A stretch of 64,000 nt of DNA from an uncultured Blautia sp. (GCA_900539525.1 UQCM01000006.1:1-64000); one strand, 5' to 3'. Positions 34,501-44,218 are shown, counted from the first letter of the stretch. The notes: a model not told the origin generated them from the sequence alone. Numbers and translations are program-made.

Positions 34501-35997
34501 ATGGAGCATGAGGTTTTGCTTGAGATGAAAAACATCTCCAAGGAGTTCCCGGGCGTAAAGGCGCTGGATAACGTTTCGCTGACAGTGAAGAGGGGAACGG
34601 TTCATGCGCTGATGGGCGAAAACGGTGCCGGGAAATCCACACTGATGAAATGCCTGTTTGGAATGTATGCAAAGGATGGCGGGGAAATTTTCCTTGAGGG
34701 GAAAGAGATTAATTTCAAGAGTTCAAAGGAAGCATTGGAAAATGGTGTTGCCATGGTTCATCAGGAGCTGAACCAGGCGCTGAAACGAAGTGTAATGGAT
34801 AATCTCTGGCTTGGACGTTTTCCTAAAATCGGCGGCATTATGACAGACGACAAAAAGGCATATAATGATACATTGAAAGTGTTTGAAGAACTGGAAATTG
34901 ATGTGGATCCGAGAAGGATCATGAGCACGATGCCGGTTTCCCAACGCCAGATGGTAGAGATTGCAAAGGCAGTTTCATTTAATTCGAAAGTTATCGTGTT
35001 CGATGAGCCGACATCTTCTTTGACAGAAGAAGAGGTAGAGCACTTATTTAAGATTATAAATATGCTGAGAGACCGTGGCGTGGGTATTATTTACATTTCC
35101 CACAAGATGGCGGAGATCCTTCGGATATCTGACGAGATCACCGTCATGCGAGATGGTACATGGGTAGCGACGAAGCCTGCAAAGGAAATGACGATGGATG
35201 AGATCATCCGTCTGATGGTAGGACGTGAGCTGACGAACCAGTTCCCGCCGAAGACGAATAAGCCGGGGGACTATGCATTAGAGGTAGAGAACCTTACTGC
35301 ACAGTATTCCCTTCTGAAGGATGTTTCCTTCAAGGCACGCAGAGGTGAGATCGTAGGTCTGGCAGGTCTGGATGGAAGCGGACGTACCGAGACACTGGAG
35401 AACATCTTCGGTATCGCGACGAGAAAGTCAGGTACGATTAAGCTGGACGGCAAACAGGTTCTCAACAGAAATGCCCGCGAATCGATTAAGAACGGCTTTG
35501 CCCTGCTGACAGAGGAGAGACGTGCGACAGGTATCTTTGCTATTCTGAATATTCGCGAAAATACGGTTATTTCCAGCTTGAAGAGACATAAAAAAGGATT
35601 TTACCTGAGTGAGAAGTCCATGAGGAAAGACACTCAGGAATACATTGGGAAGATGCGTACAAAGACTCCTACACAGGAGACGAAGATCCGCTCTCTTTCC
35701 GGTGGTAACCAGCAGAAGGTTATCTTAAGCCGCTGGCTGCTGACAGAGCCTGAGGTACTGCTTCTGGATGAGCCTACCCGTGGTATCGACGTAGGTGCGA
35801 AATATGAGATTTACCAGTTGATTCTGGATTTGGCAAACAAGGGCAAAATCGTCCTGGTGGTATCTTCAGAGATGCCGGAGCTGCTTGGTATCTGTGACCG
35901 TATTCTGGTTATGTCCGGCGGACGTCTGGCAGGCGAAGTAGATGCCCGTAATACGTCACAGGAAGAAATCATGACTCTTGCAGCAAAATATGTATAA
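34501..35997 (+). CDS. mglA: Sugar ABC transporter ATPase (MglA)
   Basis: 498 aa with two ABC domains as in CUT2 importers. The first has GENGAGKST and VIVFDEPTSSLTEEE; its signature is weak (MPVSQRQMVEIAKA). The second has a degenerate Walker A (GLDGSGRTE), a good signature LSGGNQQKVIL and LLLDEPTRGIDVGAK, the pattern normal for MglA/RbsA. RBS GGAGGTC. Downstream of mglB and 14 bases upstream of mglC. Confidence 0.94.
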   Translation: MEHEVLLEMKNISKEFPGVKALDNVSLTVKRGTVHALMGENGAGKSTLMKCLFGMYAKDGGEIFLEGKEINFKSSKEALENGVAMVHQELNQALKRSVMDNLWLGRFPKIGGIMTDDKKAYNDTLKVFEELEIDVDPRRIMSTMPVSQRQMVEIAKAVSFNSKVIVFDEPTSSLTEEEVEHLFKIINMLRDRGVGIIYISHKMAEILRISDEITVMRDGTWVATKPAKEMTMDEIIRLMVGRELTNQFPPKTNKPGDYALEVENLTAQYSLLKDVSFKARRGEIVGLAGLDGSGRTETLENIFGIATRKSGTIKLDGKQVLNRNARESIKNGFALLTEERRATGIFAILNIRENTVISSLKRHKKGFYLSEKSMRKDTQEYIGKMRTKTPTQETKIRSLSGGNQQKVILSRWLLTEPEVLLLDEPTRGIDVGAKYEIYQLILDLANKGKIVLVVSSEMPELLGICDRILVMSGGRLAGEVDARNTSQEEIMTLAAKYV

Positions 35998-36011
35998 GGA
36001 GGCTGAGATAC

Positions 36012-37088
36012 GTGAAAATCGCATTTGTAGAAAATTTTAAAACAAACCTTGCAAATTTTAAAGCAATGGACAGCAAGGATAAGGGCAATTATGTAAAGGA
36101 AACGCTTCTGAACAATGCACTGTACATACTGATTATTCTTGCAGTTATTTATACTTATGTAAAAAATCATAATTTCCTGAGCACAGGATCTATCGTAAAC
36201 ATTGTTTCTCTGTCAGCGGCGAACCTTCCGATCGCTCTTGGTATCGGTGGATGTATCGTACTGACAGGTACCGACCTTTCTGCAGGACGTGTTGTAGGTC
36301 TTACCGCATGTATCTCGGCATCCCTGCTTCAGTCTATGGATTACGCTACAAAGATCTTCCCGAATCTGCAGCCTCTGCCGATTCCGGTGGTAATCCTGAT
36401 TGTTATGGTTGTCGGTGCCATCGTTGGTGCAGTCAACGGTTTCTTCGTTGCACACTTTAAGCTGCATCCGTTCATCGTAACGCTGGCTACTCAGCTGATC
36501 ACTTATGGTGTCCTGTTGATGTACATCATGCTGAACGGAAACAATGGACAGCCGCTGTCCGGTCTGGATTCATCCTTTAAGAACTTTGTAACAGGAAGTA
36601 TCGTATCTCTGGGCAAGGTTCCGATTCCGAACTATATCTGGTATGCACTCATCTGCGTAATCGCAATGTGGTTCATCTGGAACAAGACATCCTTTGGTAA
36701 GAATATGTTTGCTGTAGGTTCCAACCCGGAAGCAGCAAACGTATCCGGTGTTAATGTAGGTCTGACAACAATCCTGGTACACACACTGGCAGGTGCTATG
36801 TATGGTATCACAGGTTTCATCGAGTCCGCACGTATCGGTTCCAACACCGCACAGACCGGTCTGAACTACGAGTGTGATGCGATCGCAGCCTGCGTAATCG
36901 GTGGTGTATCCTTCGTCGGTGGTACTGGTAAGATCAGCGGTATCGTACTTGGTGTATTCGTTCTTCGAATCATCTTCGTTGCACTGACCTTCCTGTCAAT
37001 CGACCAGAACATGCAGTATATCATCAAGGGTCTGATCATCCTTGCAGCATGCTCCATCGATATGAGAAAATATCTGGTTCGTAAATAA
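36012..37088 (+). CDS. mglC: Galactose/methylgalactoside ABC permease (MglC)
   Basis: 358-aa CUT2-family permease with about ten membrane segments. Family blocks: GGCIVLTGTDLSAGRVVGL, KLHPFIVTLATQLITYG, FAVGSNPEAANVSGVNV and GGVSFVGGTGKISGIVLG. GTG start with AAGGAGGCTGAG upstream. The long insertion after TM3 (LQSMDYATKIFPNLQPLPIP) is typical of MglC. A terminator follows at 37118. Confidence 0.94.
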   Translation: MKIAFVENFKTNLANFKAMDSKDKGNYVKETLLNNALYILIILAVIYTYVKNHNFLSTGSIVNIVSLSAANLPIALGIGGCIVLTGTDLSAGRVVGLTACISASLLQSMDYATKIFPNLQPLPIPVVILIVMVVGAIVGAVNGFFVAHFKLHPFIVTLATQLITYGVLLMYIMLNGNNGQPLSGLDSSFKNFVTGSIVSLGKVPIPNYIWYALICVIAMWFIWNKTSFGKNMFAVGSNPEAANVSGVNVGLTTILVHTLAGAMYGITGFIESARIGSNTAQTGLNYECDAIAACVIGGVSFVGGTGKISGIVLGVFVLRIIFVALTFLSIDQNMQYIIKGLIILAACSIDMRKYLVRK

Positions 37089-37117
37089 TTCTTTGCGGTA
37101 TCAGAGCATAATAATAG

Positions 37118-37155
37118 GGCAGAGCCGGAATAAGTTGTCCGGTTCTGCCTTTCTT
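37118..37155 (+). terminator. Rho-independent terminator after mglBAC
   Basis: GGCAGAGCCGGA/TCCGGTTCTGCC stem followed by TTTCTT. Confidence 0.85.
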
Positions 37156-37192
37156 AGCATACATTGCAGACTTTGCGGAAAGGAGAAACAGG

Positions 37193-37468
37193 ATGAGTGA
37201 TAACGCAAGAAACAGAGGAAGAATGGCAATTTATGCCATGGCAGGATTTTATCTGCTTTTTATGGCATACAAGTTGTTGACAAGCCTGCCCACCAGTTCT
37301 GGCAATGAAAAGATTTTGATGGTCATATTTATGATATTTTTTGCCGTGGTGGGTGCCGGAATGATGATTATGGGGATTGTGACGGGATATAAACTCTCCA
37401 GACCGGCTGTTGACGAAGATCCGGAAGCGACAGCTGAACGGACAGATGATACTGGTGATGAAGAATGA
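37193..37468 (+). CDS. Small two-helix membrane protein
   Basis: 91 aa; two hydrophobic helices (about 10-28 and 38-62) and an acidic cytosolic tail. RBS AAGGAGAAACAGG. No family recognised. Placed between mglC and the two-component system, separated by terminator and palindrome. Its stop codon lies inside the 8-bp target duplication of the palindrome at 37471, so an insertion happened exactly at the gene end. Confidence 0.65.
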   Translation: MSDNARNRGRMAIYAMAGFYLLFMAYKLLTSLPTSSGNEKILMVIFMIFFAVVGAGMMIMGIVTGYKLSRPAVDEDPEATAERTDDTGDEE

Positions 37469-37470
37469 TT

Positions 37471-37497
37471 GTTACCGGTCACGGAGTGAACAGTAAC
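37471..37497. mobile_element. Solo 27-bp palindrome with perfect 8-bp target duplication
   Basis: GTTACCGGTCACGGAG through AACAGTAAC. GAATGATT occurs exactly before (37463-37470) and after (37498-37505). Confidence 0.75.
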
Positions 37498-37605
37498 GAA
37501 TGATTGTGAAACAGATATTGCAATAAAACGGGAAGTGAATTATAGTAGAGTTTCAGATATGTTTTCAGGAAAAGACACGGGAGAAGACACAGGAGGAAGG
37601 AACAG

Positions 37606-39222
37606 ATGGGGCTTTACAAGGTGATGCTGGTGGATGATGAAGAGGCTGTCCGGCAGGCAATTGCAAGAAAGTTAGACTGGGAAGCAATCGGATTTGAGGT
37701 AATTGCTACTGCAGAAAATGGTGAAGAGGCACTGGAACTGGCAGAAAAGCTGAGTCCGGATGTCGTGATGACAGATATTATGATGCCTTTCATGGATGGT
37801 CTTACCCTTTGCCGTAAAATGAAAGAATCGCAAAGGAATATCAGAATTGTCATTTTTTCCGGATTTGACGAATTTGAATATGCGAGAGAAGCGATCAAAC
37901 TGGAAGTAGAAGAATATATTTTAAAACCGATTGATTCGGAAGAACTCAGGAATGTGTTTTTGAGAATAAAGAAGAATCTGGATGCAGAGATCGATGAGAA
38001 ACGGAACCATGAGAAGCTTTATGAATACTATCAGAAGAGCCTGCCGGTCATGAAGGAGCAGTTTATGGCAGGTCTGCTGGAAGGAAAGATATCAGATGAA
38101 CTGATTGAGGAGATGAACGAGTCCTACGAAGTGAATCTGGATGCGCCATTTTATTCGGTTGCTGTCTTTCGGGCGGATATGGGAGAGCAGGCGATGGAAA
38201 GGCGAAGCCTTATAAATCTGTCATTGAAGCAGATCATAAATGAGAATACGAAAAAGCGGACCGATTTCAGGAGCTTTCTATATCTTGATCTGGTAGCTGT
38301 TATCATGCTGCTGGAAGAAGCAGCTGAGGTGAAGAAGGAGATTCAGGAAATGAATCAGATCTGCAAAGAAGCGAACCGGCTGCTGGAGGTCAATGTGACA
38401 GCGGGAATCGGCCAGGCAGTTACGGGACTCGGGAATCTTGCCGTTTCCTATCAGGGGGCAGTGGATGCCGTAGACTATCGGGTATTACTGGAACCAAACC
38501 AGGCTATTTATATTCGTGATATTCAGCCGGCACCGAGCAGGGACTTTGTACTGGATGATCAGGATATACAGAAGGTTACAAAAGCAGTAAAGCTGGGCAG
38601 GCAGCATGAGGTAAGAGAAGCAGTCGAAGAGCTGATGGGAAAGTTTAAGCATTCCAATATTTCACTGCACCGCTATCAGGTTGCCATGATGGAACTTGTA
38701 ACAGAGCTTTTGAAACTGGGGCGCTCTTATCATCTGAATCTGGAAGAGATTTTCGGTGGAAATATGGATTTTTACCAGGAAATCGCAAAGTTTGATTCTC
38801 TTGATTCCCTGGGAGAGTGGCTGTACAATGTGTGTATGAAATTCCGGTCCCTGATTCGTCAGGAGCAGACAGATTCGACAAAGCTGCTCACGGAAAAAGC
38901 AAAGCAGTTTATTCAGGAGAACTATGCGGACAGTAATCTGTCGGTGGAGATTCTCTCTAATTATCTGAACGTAAGTGCGGCATATTTTTCTACGATCTTC
39001 AAAAAGGAGACAGGGCAGAGTTTTGTTATGTATCTGACGAATGTAAGAATGGAAGCCGCACTGGAACTTTTAAACAATACTCAGGAAAAGACCTATGTAA
39101 TAGCGGGAGAGGTGGGATATACGGAGCCGAATTACTTCAGTTATGTGTTTCGGAAAAAATACGGTATGTCCCCGACAAAATACAGAATGAGCAAAATGGA
39201 GAATCATGAAAGCGAAGATTAA
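37606..39222 (+). CDS. AraC-type response regulator (YesN-like)
   Basis: 538 aa. Receiver domain at 1-125 with MLVDDEEAVRQ, phosphorylated Asp in DVVMTDIMMP (about residue 55) and Lys in EYILKPI. A central region of about 280 residues, then two AraC helix-turn-helix motifs at about 430-535 (NLSVEILSNYLNVSAAYFST; TYVIAGEVGYTEPNYFSYVF). Overlaps the kinase gene by 17 bases. It probably activates the neighbouring sugar transport genes. Confidence 0.92.
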   Translation: MGLYKVMLVDDEEAVRQAIARKLDWEAIGFEVIATAENGEEALELAEKLSPDVVMTDIMMPFMDGLTLCRKMKESQRNIRIVIFSGFDEFEYAREAIKLEVEEYILKPIDSEELRNVFLRIKKNLDAEIDEKRNHEKLYEYYQKSLPVMKEQFMAGLLEGKISDELIEEMNESYEVNLDAPFYSVAVFRADMGEQAMERRSLINLSLKQIINENTKKRTDFRSFLYLDLVAVIMLLEEAAEVKKEIQEMNQICKEANRLLEVNVTAGIGQAVTGLGNLAVSYQGAVDAVDYRVLLEPNQAIYIRDIQPAPSRDFVLDDQDIQKVTKAVKLGRQHEVREAVEELMGKFKHSNISLHRYQVAMMELVTELLKLGRSYHLNLEEIFGGNMDFYQEIAKFDSLDSLGEWLYNVCMKFRSLIRQEQTDSTKLLTEKAKQFIQENYADSNLSVEILSNYLNVSAAYFSTIFKKETGQSFVMYLTNVRMEAALELLNNTQEKTYVIAGEVGYTEPNYFSYVFRKKYGMSPTKYRMSKMENHESED

Positions 39223-41002
39223 GAAGATCTGGTGGCGGATAAAAGACTATTATCAGACGGCAAGCATCAGCCAGATTACTGCAGTATCATTCACAATTGT
39301 TTCAATTATCTCTCTGGGATTTGCCGCAATACTGCTCTATACCAGATTCAGTATCGGTACAGAGAATCTGATCGATAAAAACAATGAGCAGCTGATCAAT
39401 CAGGTGAGCCTGAACCTGGAAACAAATGTCCGCAATATGATGAGAATTTCGAACTCTATGTATTACTGTGTGATAAAAAATGTGGACCTGTCTTCAAAGA
39501 ATCTTGACGGAGAGATGAATCTTCTGTATGAAGCAAATAAGGATGGGCTGGTCAGCATCGCCTGTTTTGAGAAAGATGGAAGTCTGGTGTCGGCAACACC
39601 TGTTGCCAGCCTGAAAAAGGATGTGGATGTGGTAGATCAGGGGTGGTTTCGCAAGGCAAATGACGAAATTGAAAATCTGCATTTTTCAACTCCTCATGTC
39701 CAGAATCTGTTCACAGACAGTACGTCCAGGTATTACTGGGTGATTTCTCTGAGCCGTATTGTAGAATTGACGAGAAACGGAGAGACCAGCCGTGGCGTCC
39801 TTCTGGTGGATATGGATTACAGCGGGATCGAGCAGCTTTTTGAAAAAGTGAATTCAGGAGGATCGGGGTATACCTATCTGATTGACGGTTCCGGCGAAAT
39901 CATCTATCATCCCAGACAAAAGGCAATCTATGCCAACCTGAATACGGAGAATAATCTGATGGCTGCAAAGTATGAAGATGGAAGCCACACGGAGACTTTC
40001 CAGGGAGAGGAACGTCTGGTGACAGTGAAAACCATGGGATATACGGGATGGAAGATTGTGAATGTTGTTCCAAAGGATGAATTTTACCTCGACCTGAACC
40101 AGATGAGGATATTCGTTTTAATTATTGTTATCTTTACCATCTTATGCATGGTTATGCTGAATATTTTTGTATCAGGTAAAATCACCGATCCGATCCGCCA
40201 TCTGGAGGAGTCCGTGAAGGAACTTGAGCGCGGGAATCTGACAATGGAAATCTATGAGGGAGGCTCTCAGGAGATCCGTCATCTGGGAAGAACCATACGC
40301 TCCGTGGTTGCACAGATGAGAAGGCTGATGGATGATATGGTAATGGAGCAGGAGGCAAAAAGAAAAACAGAACTGGATGCGCTTCAGTCCCAGATCAATC
40401 CGCATTTCCTGTACAATACACTGGACTCGATCGTATGGATGATTGAGGGGGAACAGTATAAAGAGGCCATTTCCATGGTAACGGCTCTGTCCCGGCTATT
40501 TCGGATCAGTATCAGCAAGGGGAAGACGATCATCAGCATTGCGGATGAGGCAGAGCATGCCAGAAACTATATGAACATTCAGAAAGTACGCTATAAAAAC
40601 CGGTTTGTATTCAGTATGGAGATGGAGAAGAGAATTCTGCAATACAGCACGATCAAGCTGGTCATCCAGCCAATACTGGAAAATGCGATCTACTACGGCA
40701 TGGAATCGATGGACGGTGACGGAATCATCCGTGTGCATGGATATGAGAAGGATGGAGATATTTATATTGATGTGGACGATAATGGTCCGGGGATGCCACA
40801 GGAGATCGTAGATTATCTTCTGACAGACAATGATCGCGTTCACAAGAAAGGTTCCGGTGTTGGACTTTTGAATGTGCACCAGAGAATCCGCCTGTATTTC
40901 GGGGACGCATATGGTCTGGAAATTCACAGTGAACCGGATGTGGGAACGTGCGTCAGAATCCATCTTCCCAGATCGTTTGCAAAGGAGGGAAGGAAAGCAT
41001 GA
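39206..41002 (+). CDS. Sensor histidine kinase (YesM family)
   Basis: 598 aa. An N-terminal membrane helix (about 22-45), an extracellular dCache-like sensor region (about 46-300), a second membrane helix (FVLIIVIFTILCMVMLNIFV), a HAMP region, then the His_kinase domain with the phosphorylated His in SQINPHFLYNTLDSI and an HATPase domain (IQPILENAIYYG; DNGPGMP; GSGVGLLNVHQR). Translationally coupled to the regulator upstream and to the binding-protein homologue downstream (ATGA overlap). Confidence 0.93.
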   Translation: MKAKIKKIWWRIKDYYQTASISQITAVSFTIVSIISLGFAAILLYTRFSIGTENLIDKNNEQLINQVSLNLETNVRNMMRISNSMYYCVIKNVDLSSKNLDGEMNLLYEANKDGLVSIACFEKDGSLVSATPVASLKKDVDVVDQGWFRKANDEIENLHFSTPHVQNLFTDSTSRYYWVISLSRIVELTRNGETSRGVLLVDMDYSGIEQLFEKVNSGGSGYTYLIDGSGEIIYHPRQKAIYANLNTENNLMAAKYEDGSHTETFQGEERLVTVKTMGYTGWKIVNVVPKDEFYLDLNQMRIFVLIIVIFTILCMVMLNIFVSGKITDPIRHLEESVKELERGNLTMEIYEGGSQEIRHLGRTIRSVVAQMRRLMDDMVMEQEAKRKTELDALQSQINPHFLYNTLDSIVWMIEGEQYKEAISMVTALSRLFRISISKGKTIISIADEAEHARNYMNIQKVRYKNRFVFSMEMEKRILQYSTIKLVIQPILENAIYYGMESMDGDGIIRVHGYEKDGDIYIDVDDNGPGMPQEIVDYLLTDNDRVHKKGSGVGLLNVHQRIRLYFGDAYGLEIHSEPDVGTCVRIHLPRSFAKEGRKA

Positions 41003-41946
41003 ACAGGAAAAACTGGCTGGCAGTGGGAGCTGTCACCGGACTTCTGATTCTCCTTTCTGTGGTTTCCTATGTTTACATGGATTCTTTTCAGACAAGTGGA
41101 CAAAGAGTAAATATATCTGTAGTGGTTTACGGGAGCACAGATGAAAGATGGATAGCGTTCCGACAGGGGGTTGATCAGGCTGCATCCGACTTTGGGGCTC
41201 TGGTAAATTTTGTGATCCTCTCAGGGACAAATGACAGTGAGGAACAAAAAGAGCAGATGGACCGTGAGCGCGCGAATGGGACAGAGGGAATGGTGGCAGC
41301 CGTGACAGACAGTCATCAGATGTCCGGGTATATTACCACGATGGCAAATGTGGTACCGATTGTGCTGGTGGAGAGCCGGATCGAAAGGGATGAATCTCTT
41401 CCATGCGTGGCAGCAGATTCATATAAAATGGGGGAAGAACTGGCACGCCTTATTATGGAAAAAGAGGATGAGAGCGTTCCGATTACGGTGGTTCAGATCG
41501 GAGACAACAGAAGCAGCAGACGTGACCGTCTTGAGGGATTCCGGAATGCCTGTGCCAGTGCAGGGCGTGAGGTGGAGCAGGTGGTGTATCCCAGCAGGGA
41601 GTCCATGAGCCGCGTGCTTGAGAGCAGCGGGACACAGATACTGGCTGCACTTGACGATACAGGACTTGAGATGACGGTAAATATCGTTGGAGAATCTCTG
41701 GAAAACAGGAAGGTTTATGGAATCGGGAGCAGCCGTCGGATCGTGTCTGCTCTGGATCAGGGCCTGATTCAGGGGATCGTATTCCAGAACGAATTTAACA
41801 TGGGGTACGAGGCAGTCGATACCTTAATACAGAAGATACGCAAAGGAGGAGCAGGGGAGCCCAAGGAGATCGATTACCACAGAGTGACCGGTGAAACTCT
41901 GCATGAACCGGAAAATGAGAGGCTTCTTTATCCTATCATTCAGTAG
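40999..41946 (+). CDS. Membrane-anchored sugar-binding-protein homologue, candidate sensor partner
   Basis: 315 aa; ATG 40999 overlaps the kinase stop and follows AAAGGAGGGAAGG. An uncleaved N-terminal helix (WLAVGAVTGLLILLSVVSYV) tethers a type I periplasmic-binding/LacI-like fold (VVVYGSTDERWIAFRQGVDQ; GIGSSRRIVSALDQGLIQGI) outside the cell. No lipobox. Its gene order in the two-component operon suggests that it presents sugar to the kinase rather than to a transporter. Ligand unknown. Confidence 0.8.
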   Translation: MNRKNWLAVGAVTGLLILLSVVSYVYMDSFQTSGQRVNISVVVYGSTDERWIAFRQGVDQAASDFGALVNFVILSGTNDSEEQKEQMDRERANGTEGMVAAVTDSHQMSGYITTMANVVPIVLVESRIERDESLPCVAADSYKMGEELARLIMEKEDESVPITVVQIGDNRSSRRDRLEGFRNACASAGREVEQVVYPSRESMSRVLESSGTQILAALDDTGLEMTVNIVGESLENRKVYGIGSSRRIVSALDQGLIQGIVFQNEFNMGYEAVDTLIQKIRKGGAGEPKEIDYHRVTGETLHEPENERLLYPIIQ

Positions 41947-41962
41947 AAACCAGGGAGAAGAT

Positions 41963-43006
41963 ATGAAGAGGACAGGCAATGCAGCAATACTGCTCCTGTG
42001 TGCAGTGCTTTTCATGGCAGGATGCTCAGGAGAATTCAGAAAGGAAAAAAGAGGCATGCCCCGGAACCTGAAAATCGGAATCTGTGCATATGATCAGTAT
42101 GATACGTTTATTTTAAGTGTTATACAGGATTTTCAGACAGCGGCAAAGCAGAAGGAAAAGGAGACGGGAATCTCGATCACAGTCGAAGTGGCAGGTGCCG
42201 GGGGAAAGCAGAATGTTCAGAATGACCAGGTGGCAGACTTTATTGACTCCGGATGTGATATTCTGTGTGTCAATATCGTTGACAGGACAGATGCCACCAT
42301 GATCATTGATAAAGCAAAAAATGCAGACGTCCCGGTCATCTTTTTCAACAGAGAACTGGTACAGGAGGATCTCAGGCGCTGGGACAAGCTGTATTATGTA
42401 GGGTCTGAACCACAGAAATCCGGTATCATGCAGGGTGAGATCATTACCCGGCTGTGTGGCGGGGAGAATGGAATCACCGTCTATGACCGCAACAGGGATG
42501 GAAAGCTGCAGTATGTGATGCTGGAAGGAGAAGCAGGCCATCAGGATGCGCTCATCCGTACGGAATATTGTGTGAAGACGATTACGGATGCCGGAATTCT
42601 GCTGGAAAAGCTGGGGGATGAAATCGCAAACTGGAACAGGGCACAGGCACAGACAAAAATGAATCTGTGGATCAATGAGTTTGGGGATGAAATTGAGCTG
42701 GTGCTTTGCAATAATGACGATATGGCACTTGGAGCCATTGATGCCTGGAAGGAGTCGGGAAGAAGTGTATTCCCTGTCATTGTGGGAATTGATGGAAATG
42801 ATGCTGCCCTGGAGGCGGTGAAGGAGGGCACGATGGCCGGGACAGTTATAAACGATGCAAAAGGCCAGGCGGAGAGCATGCTGGCGCTTGCCTGTGTGCT
42901 GGGGTGCCATACGGAACTGCCGCAGGAACTGCAGGATGGAACCTATATCCGTCTTCATCACAGAATCGTAACGTCAGAAAATGTGGATGAGATGATCAAC
43001 CATTAG
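41963..43006 (+). CDS. Second MglB-like galactose/glucose-binding lipoprotein
   Basis: 347-aa lipoprotein; ATG 41963 follows CAGGGAGAAG. Lipobox LFMAGC, then the same fold as mglB, including the calcium loop (YDRNRDGKLQYVMLEGEAGH), CNNDDMALGAIDAWKESG and GIDGNDAALEAVKEG. It is 16 bases behind the anchored homologue and far from the permease genes. Either a second binding protein for MglAC or a co-sensor for the kinase. Confidence 0.85.
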   Translation: MKRTGNAAILLLCAVLFMAGCSGEFRKEKRGMPRNLKIGICAYDQYDTFILSVIQDFQTAAKQKEKETGISITVEVAGAGGKQNVQNDQVADFIDSGCDILCVNIVDRTDATMIIDKAKNADVPVIFFNRELVQEDLRRWDKLYYVGSEPQKSGIMQGEIITRLCGGENGITVYDRNRDGKLQYVMLEGEAGHQDALIRTEYCVKTITDAGILLEKLGDEIANWNRAQAQTKMNLWINEFGDEIELVLCNNDDMALGAIDAWKESGRSVFPVIVGIDGNDAALEAVKEGTMAGTVINDAKGQAESMLALACVLGCHTELPQELQDGTYIRLHHRIVTSENVDEMINH

Positions 43007-43090
43007 TGATAAACCGTTAATTTCATGTAAATAGCTATTTCTTTTTTTGAAAAACTGGGTTATAATGTAAAAGAATAGAGTGCGTGGGAC

Positions 43091-43122
43091 GTTACGATTC
43101 ACACGTCAGCCAGTTCGAGGTG
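43091..43122 (+). repeat. End fragment of the GTTACTG MITE-like repeat
   Basis: GTTACGATTCACACGTCAGC and CAGTTCGAGGTG: one terminus only. It lies in the leader of the aldolase gene. TATAAT at 43061 just upstream may be a -10. Confidence 0.65.
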
Positions 43123-43188
43123 TGGGACTGGAACGTATGAATATGCGGAACAGTTGCGTATTTATTAAGAAAATGGAGGAAAAAGACT

Positions 43189-44052
43189 ATGTTAGTATCA
43201 GCAAAAGAAATGTTACAGAAAGCAAAAGCAGGTCACTATGCAGTAGGACAGTTCAATATCAATAACCTGGAGTGGACAAAGGCAATCCTGCTCACAGCAC
43301 AGGAGAACAATTCCCCTGTAATCCTTGGCGTATCTGAAGGTGCAGGAAAGTACATGGCAGGATACAAGACTGTCGTAGGTATGGTAAACGGAATGCTGGA
43401 AGAGCTGAATATTACGGTTCCTGTAGCACTTCATCTGGATCACGGCAGCTACGAAGGATGTCTGAAATGTGTAGAAGCAGGCTTTTCATCCATCATGTAT
43501 GATGGTTCTCACAGCCCGATTGACGAAAATGTTGCAAACACCAAGAAGCTTGTAGAGATCTGTGCAGAGCACGGAATGTCTCTGGAGGCAGAGGTTGGAT
43601 CCATCGGCGGCGAGGAAGATGGTGTCGTAGGTATGGGTGAGTGTGCAGATCCGGAAGAGTGCAAGAGAATCGCAGATCTGGGAATTGACTTCCTGGCAGC
43701 AGGTATCGGAAACATTCACGGAAAATATCCGGAAAACTGGAAGGGCTTAAGCTTTGAGACTCTGGATGCTGTTCAGCAGCGTACCGGGGACATGCCTCTC
43801 GTTCTTCACGGTGGTACAGGTATCCCGACAGACATGATCAAGAAAGCGATCAGCCTTGGCGTAGCTAAGATTAATGTAAATACAGAGTGTCAGCTTGCAT
43901 TTGCAGCAGCTACACGTGAGTACATCGAGGCTGGAAAGGATCAGCAGGGCAAGGGATTTGACCCGCGTAAGCTTCTGGCTCCTGGATTCGAAGCAATCAA
44001 GGCTACTGTAAAAGAGAAAATGGAGATTTTCGGTTCGATCGACAAGGCATGA
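43189..44052 (+). CDS. fba: Class II fructose-1,6-bisphosphate aldolase
   Basis: 287 aa, zinc-dependent glycolytic aldolase (FBP to DHAP and glyceraldehyde-3-P). Motifs: VPVALHLDHGSYEGCLKCV (Zn His and catalytic Asp), YDGSHSPIDENV, LEAEVGSIGGEEDG, GIGNIHGKYP (Zn His), VLHGGTGIP (Zn His) and KINVNTECQLAF. Strong RBS AATGGAGGAAAAAG, and codon use of a highly expressed gene. Follows the sugar-sensing and uptake genes. Confidence 0.95.
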   Translation: MLVSAKEMLQKAKAGHYAVGQFNINNLEWTKAILLTAQENNSPVILGVSEGAGKYMAGYKTVVGMVNGMLEELNITVPVALHLDHGSYEGCLKCVEAGFSSIMYDGSHSPIDENVANTKKLVEICAEHGMSLEAEVGSIGGEEDGVVGMGECADPEECKRIADLGIDFLAAGIGNIHGKYPENWKGLSFETLDAVQQRTGDMPLVLHGGTGIPTDMIKKAISLGVAKINVNTECQLAFAAATREYIEAGKDQQGKGFDPRKLLAPGFEAIKATVKEKMEIFGSIDKA

Positions 44053-44054
44053 TC

Positions 44055-44076
44055 GTGTCACAGAGTGAACAGTAAC
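44055..44076 (+). repeat. Partial GTTACTG-family palindrome
   Basis: GTGTCACAGAGTGAACAGTAAC, right arm intact, left arm shortened; immediately after the aldolase stop. Confidence 0.5.
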
Positions 44077-44186
44077 CGGCTCTTTTGAGTTGATTAAAAA
44101 AGATAAAAATTTTGCTTGCTTTTTTTGGAAAAATAGAGTATTTTATATACAGATTCTAAATCAGGTAAATAAATGCAGGCGAACAA

Positions 44187-44218
44187 AGGCGTTCCACTTA
44201 CGGGTGGAGCGCCTTTTT
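44187..44218 (+). terminator. Rho-independent terminator between fba and glnN1
   Basis: AGGCGTTCCAC/GTGGAGCGCCT stem (one G-U) followed by TTTTTAT. It may end fba or act as a leader attenuator of glnN1, whose ATG is 120 bases on. Confidence 0.8.
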
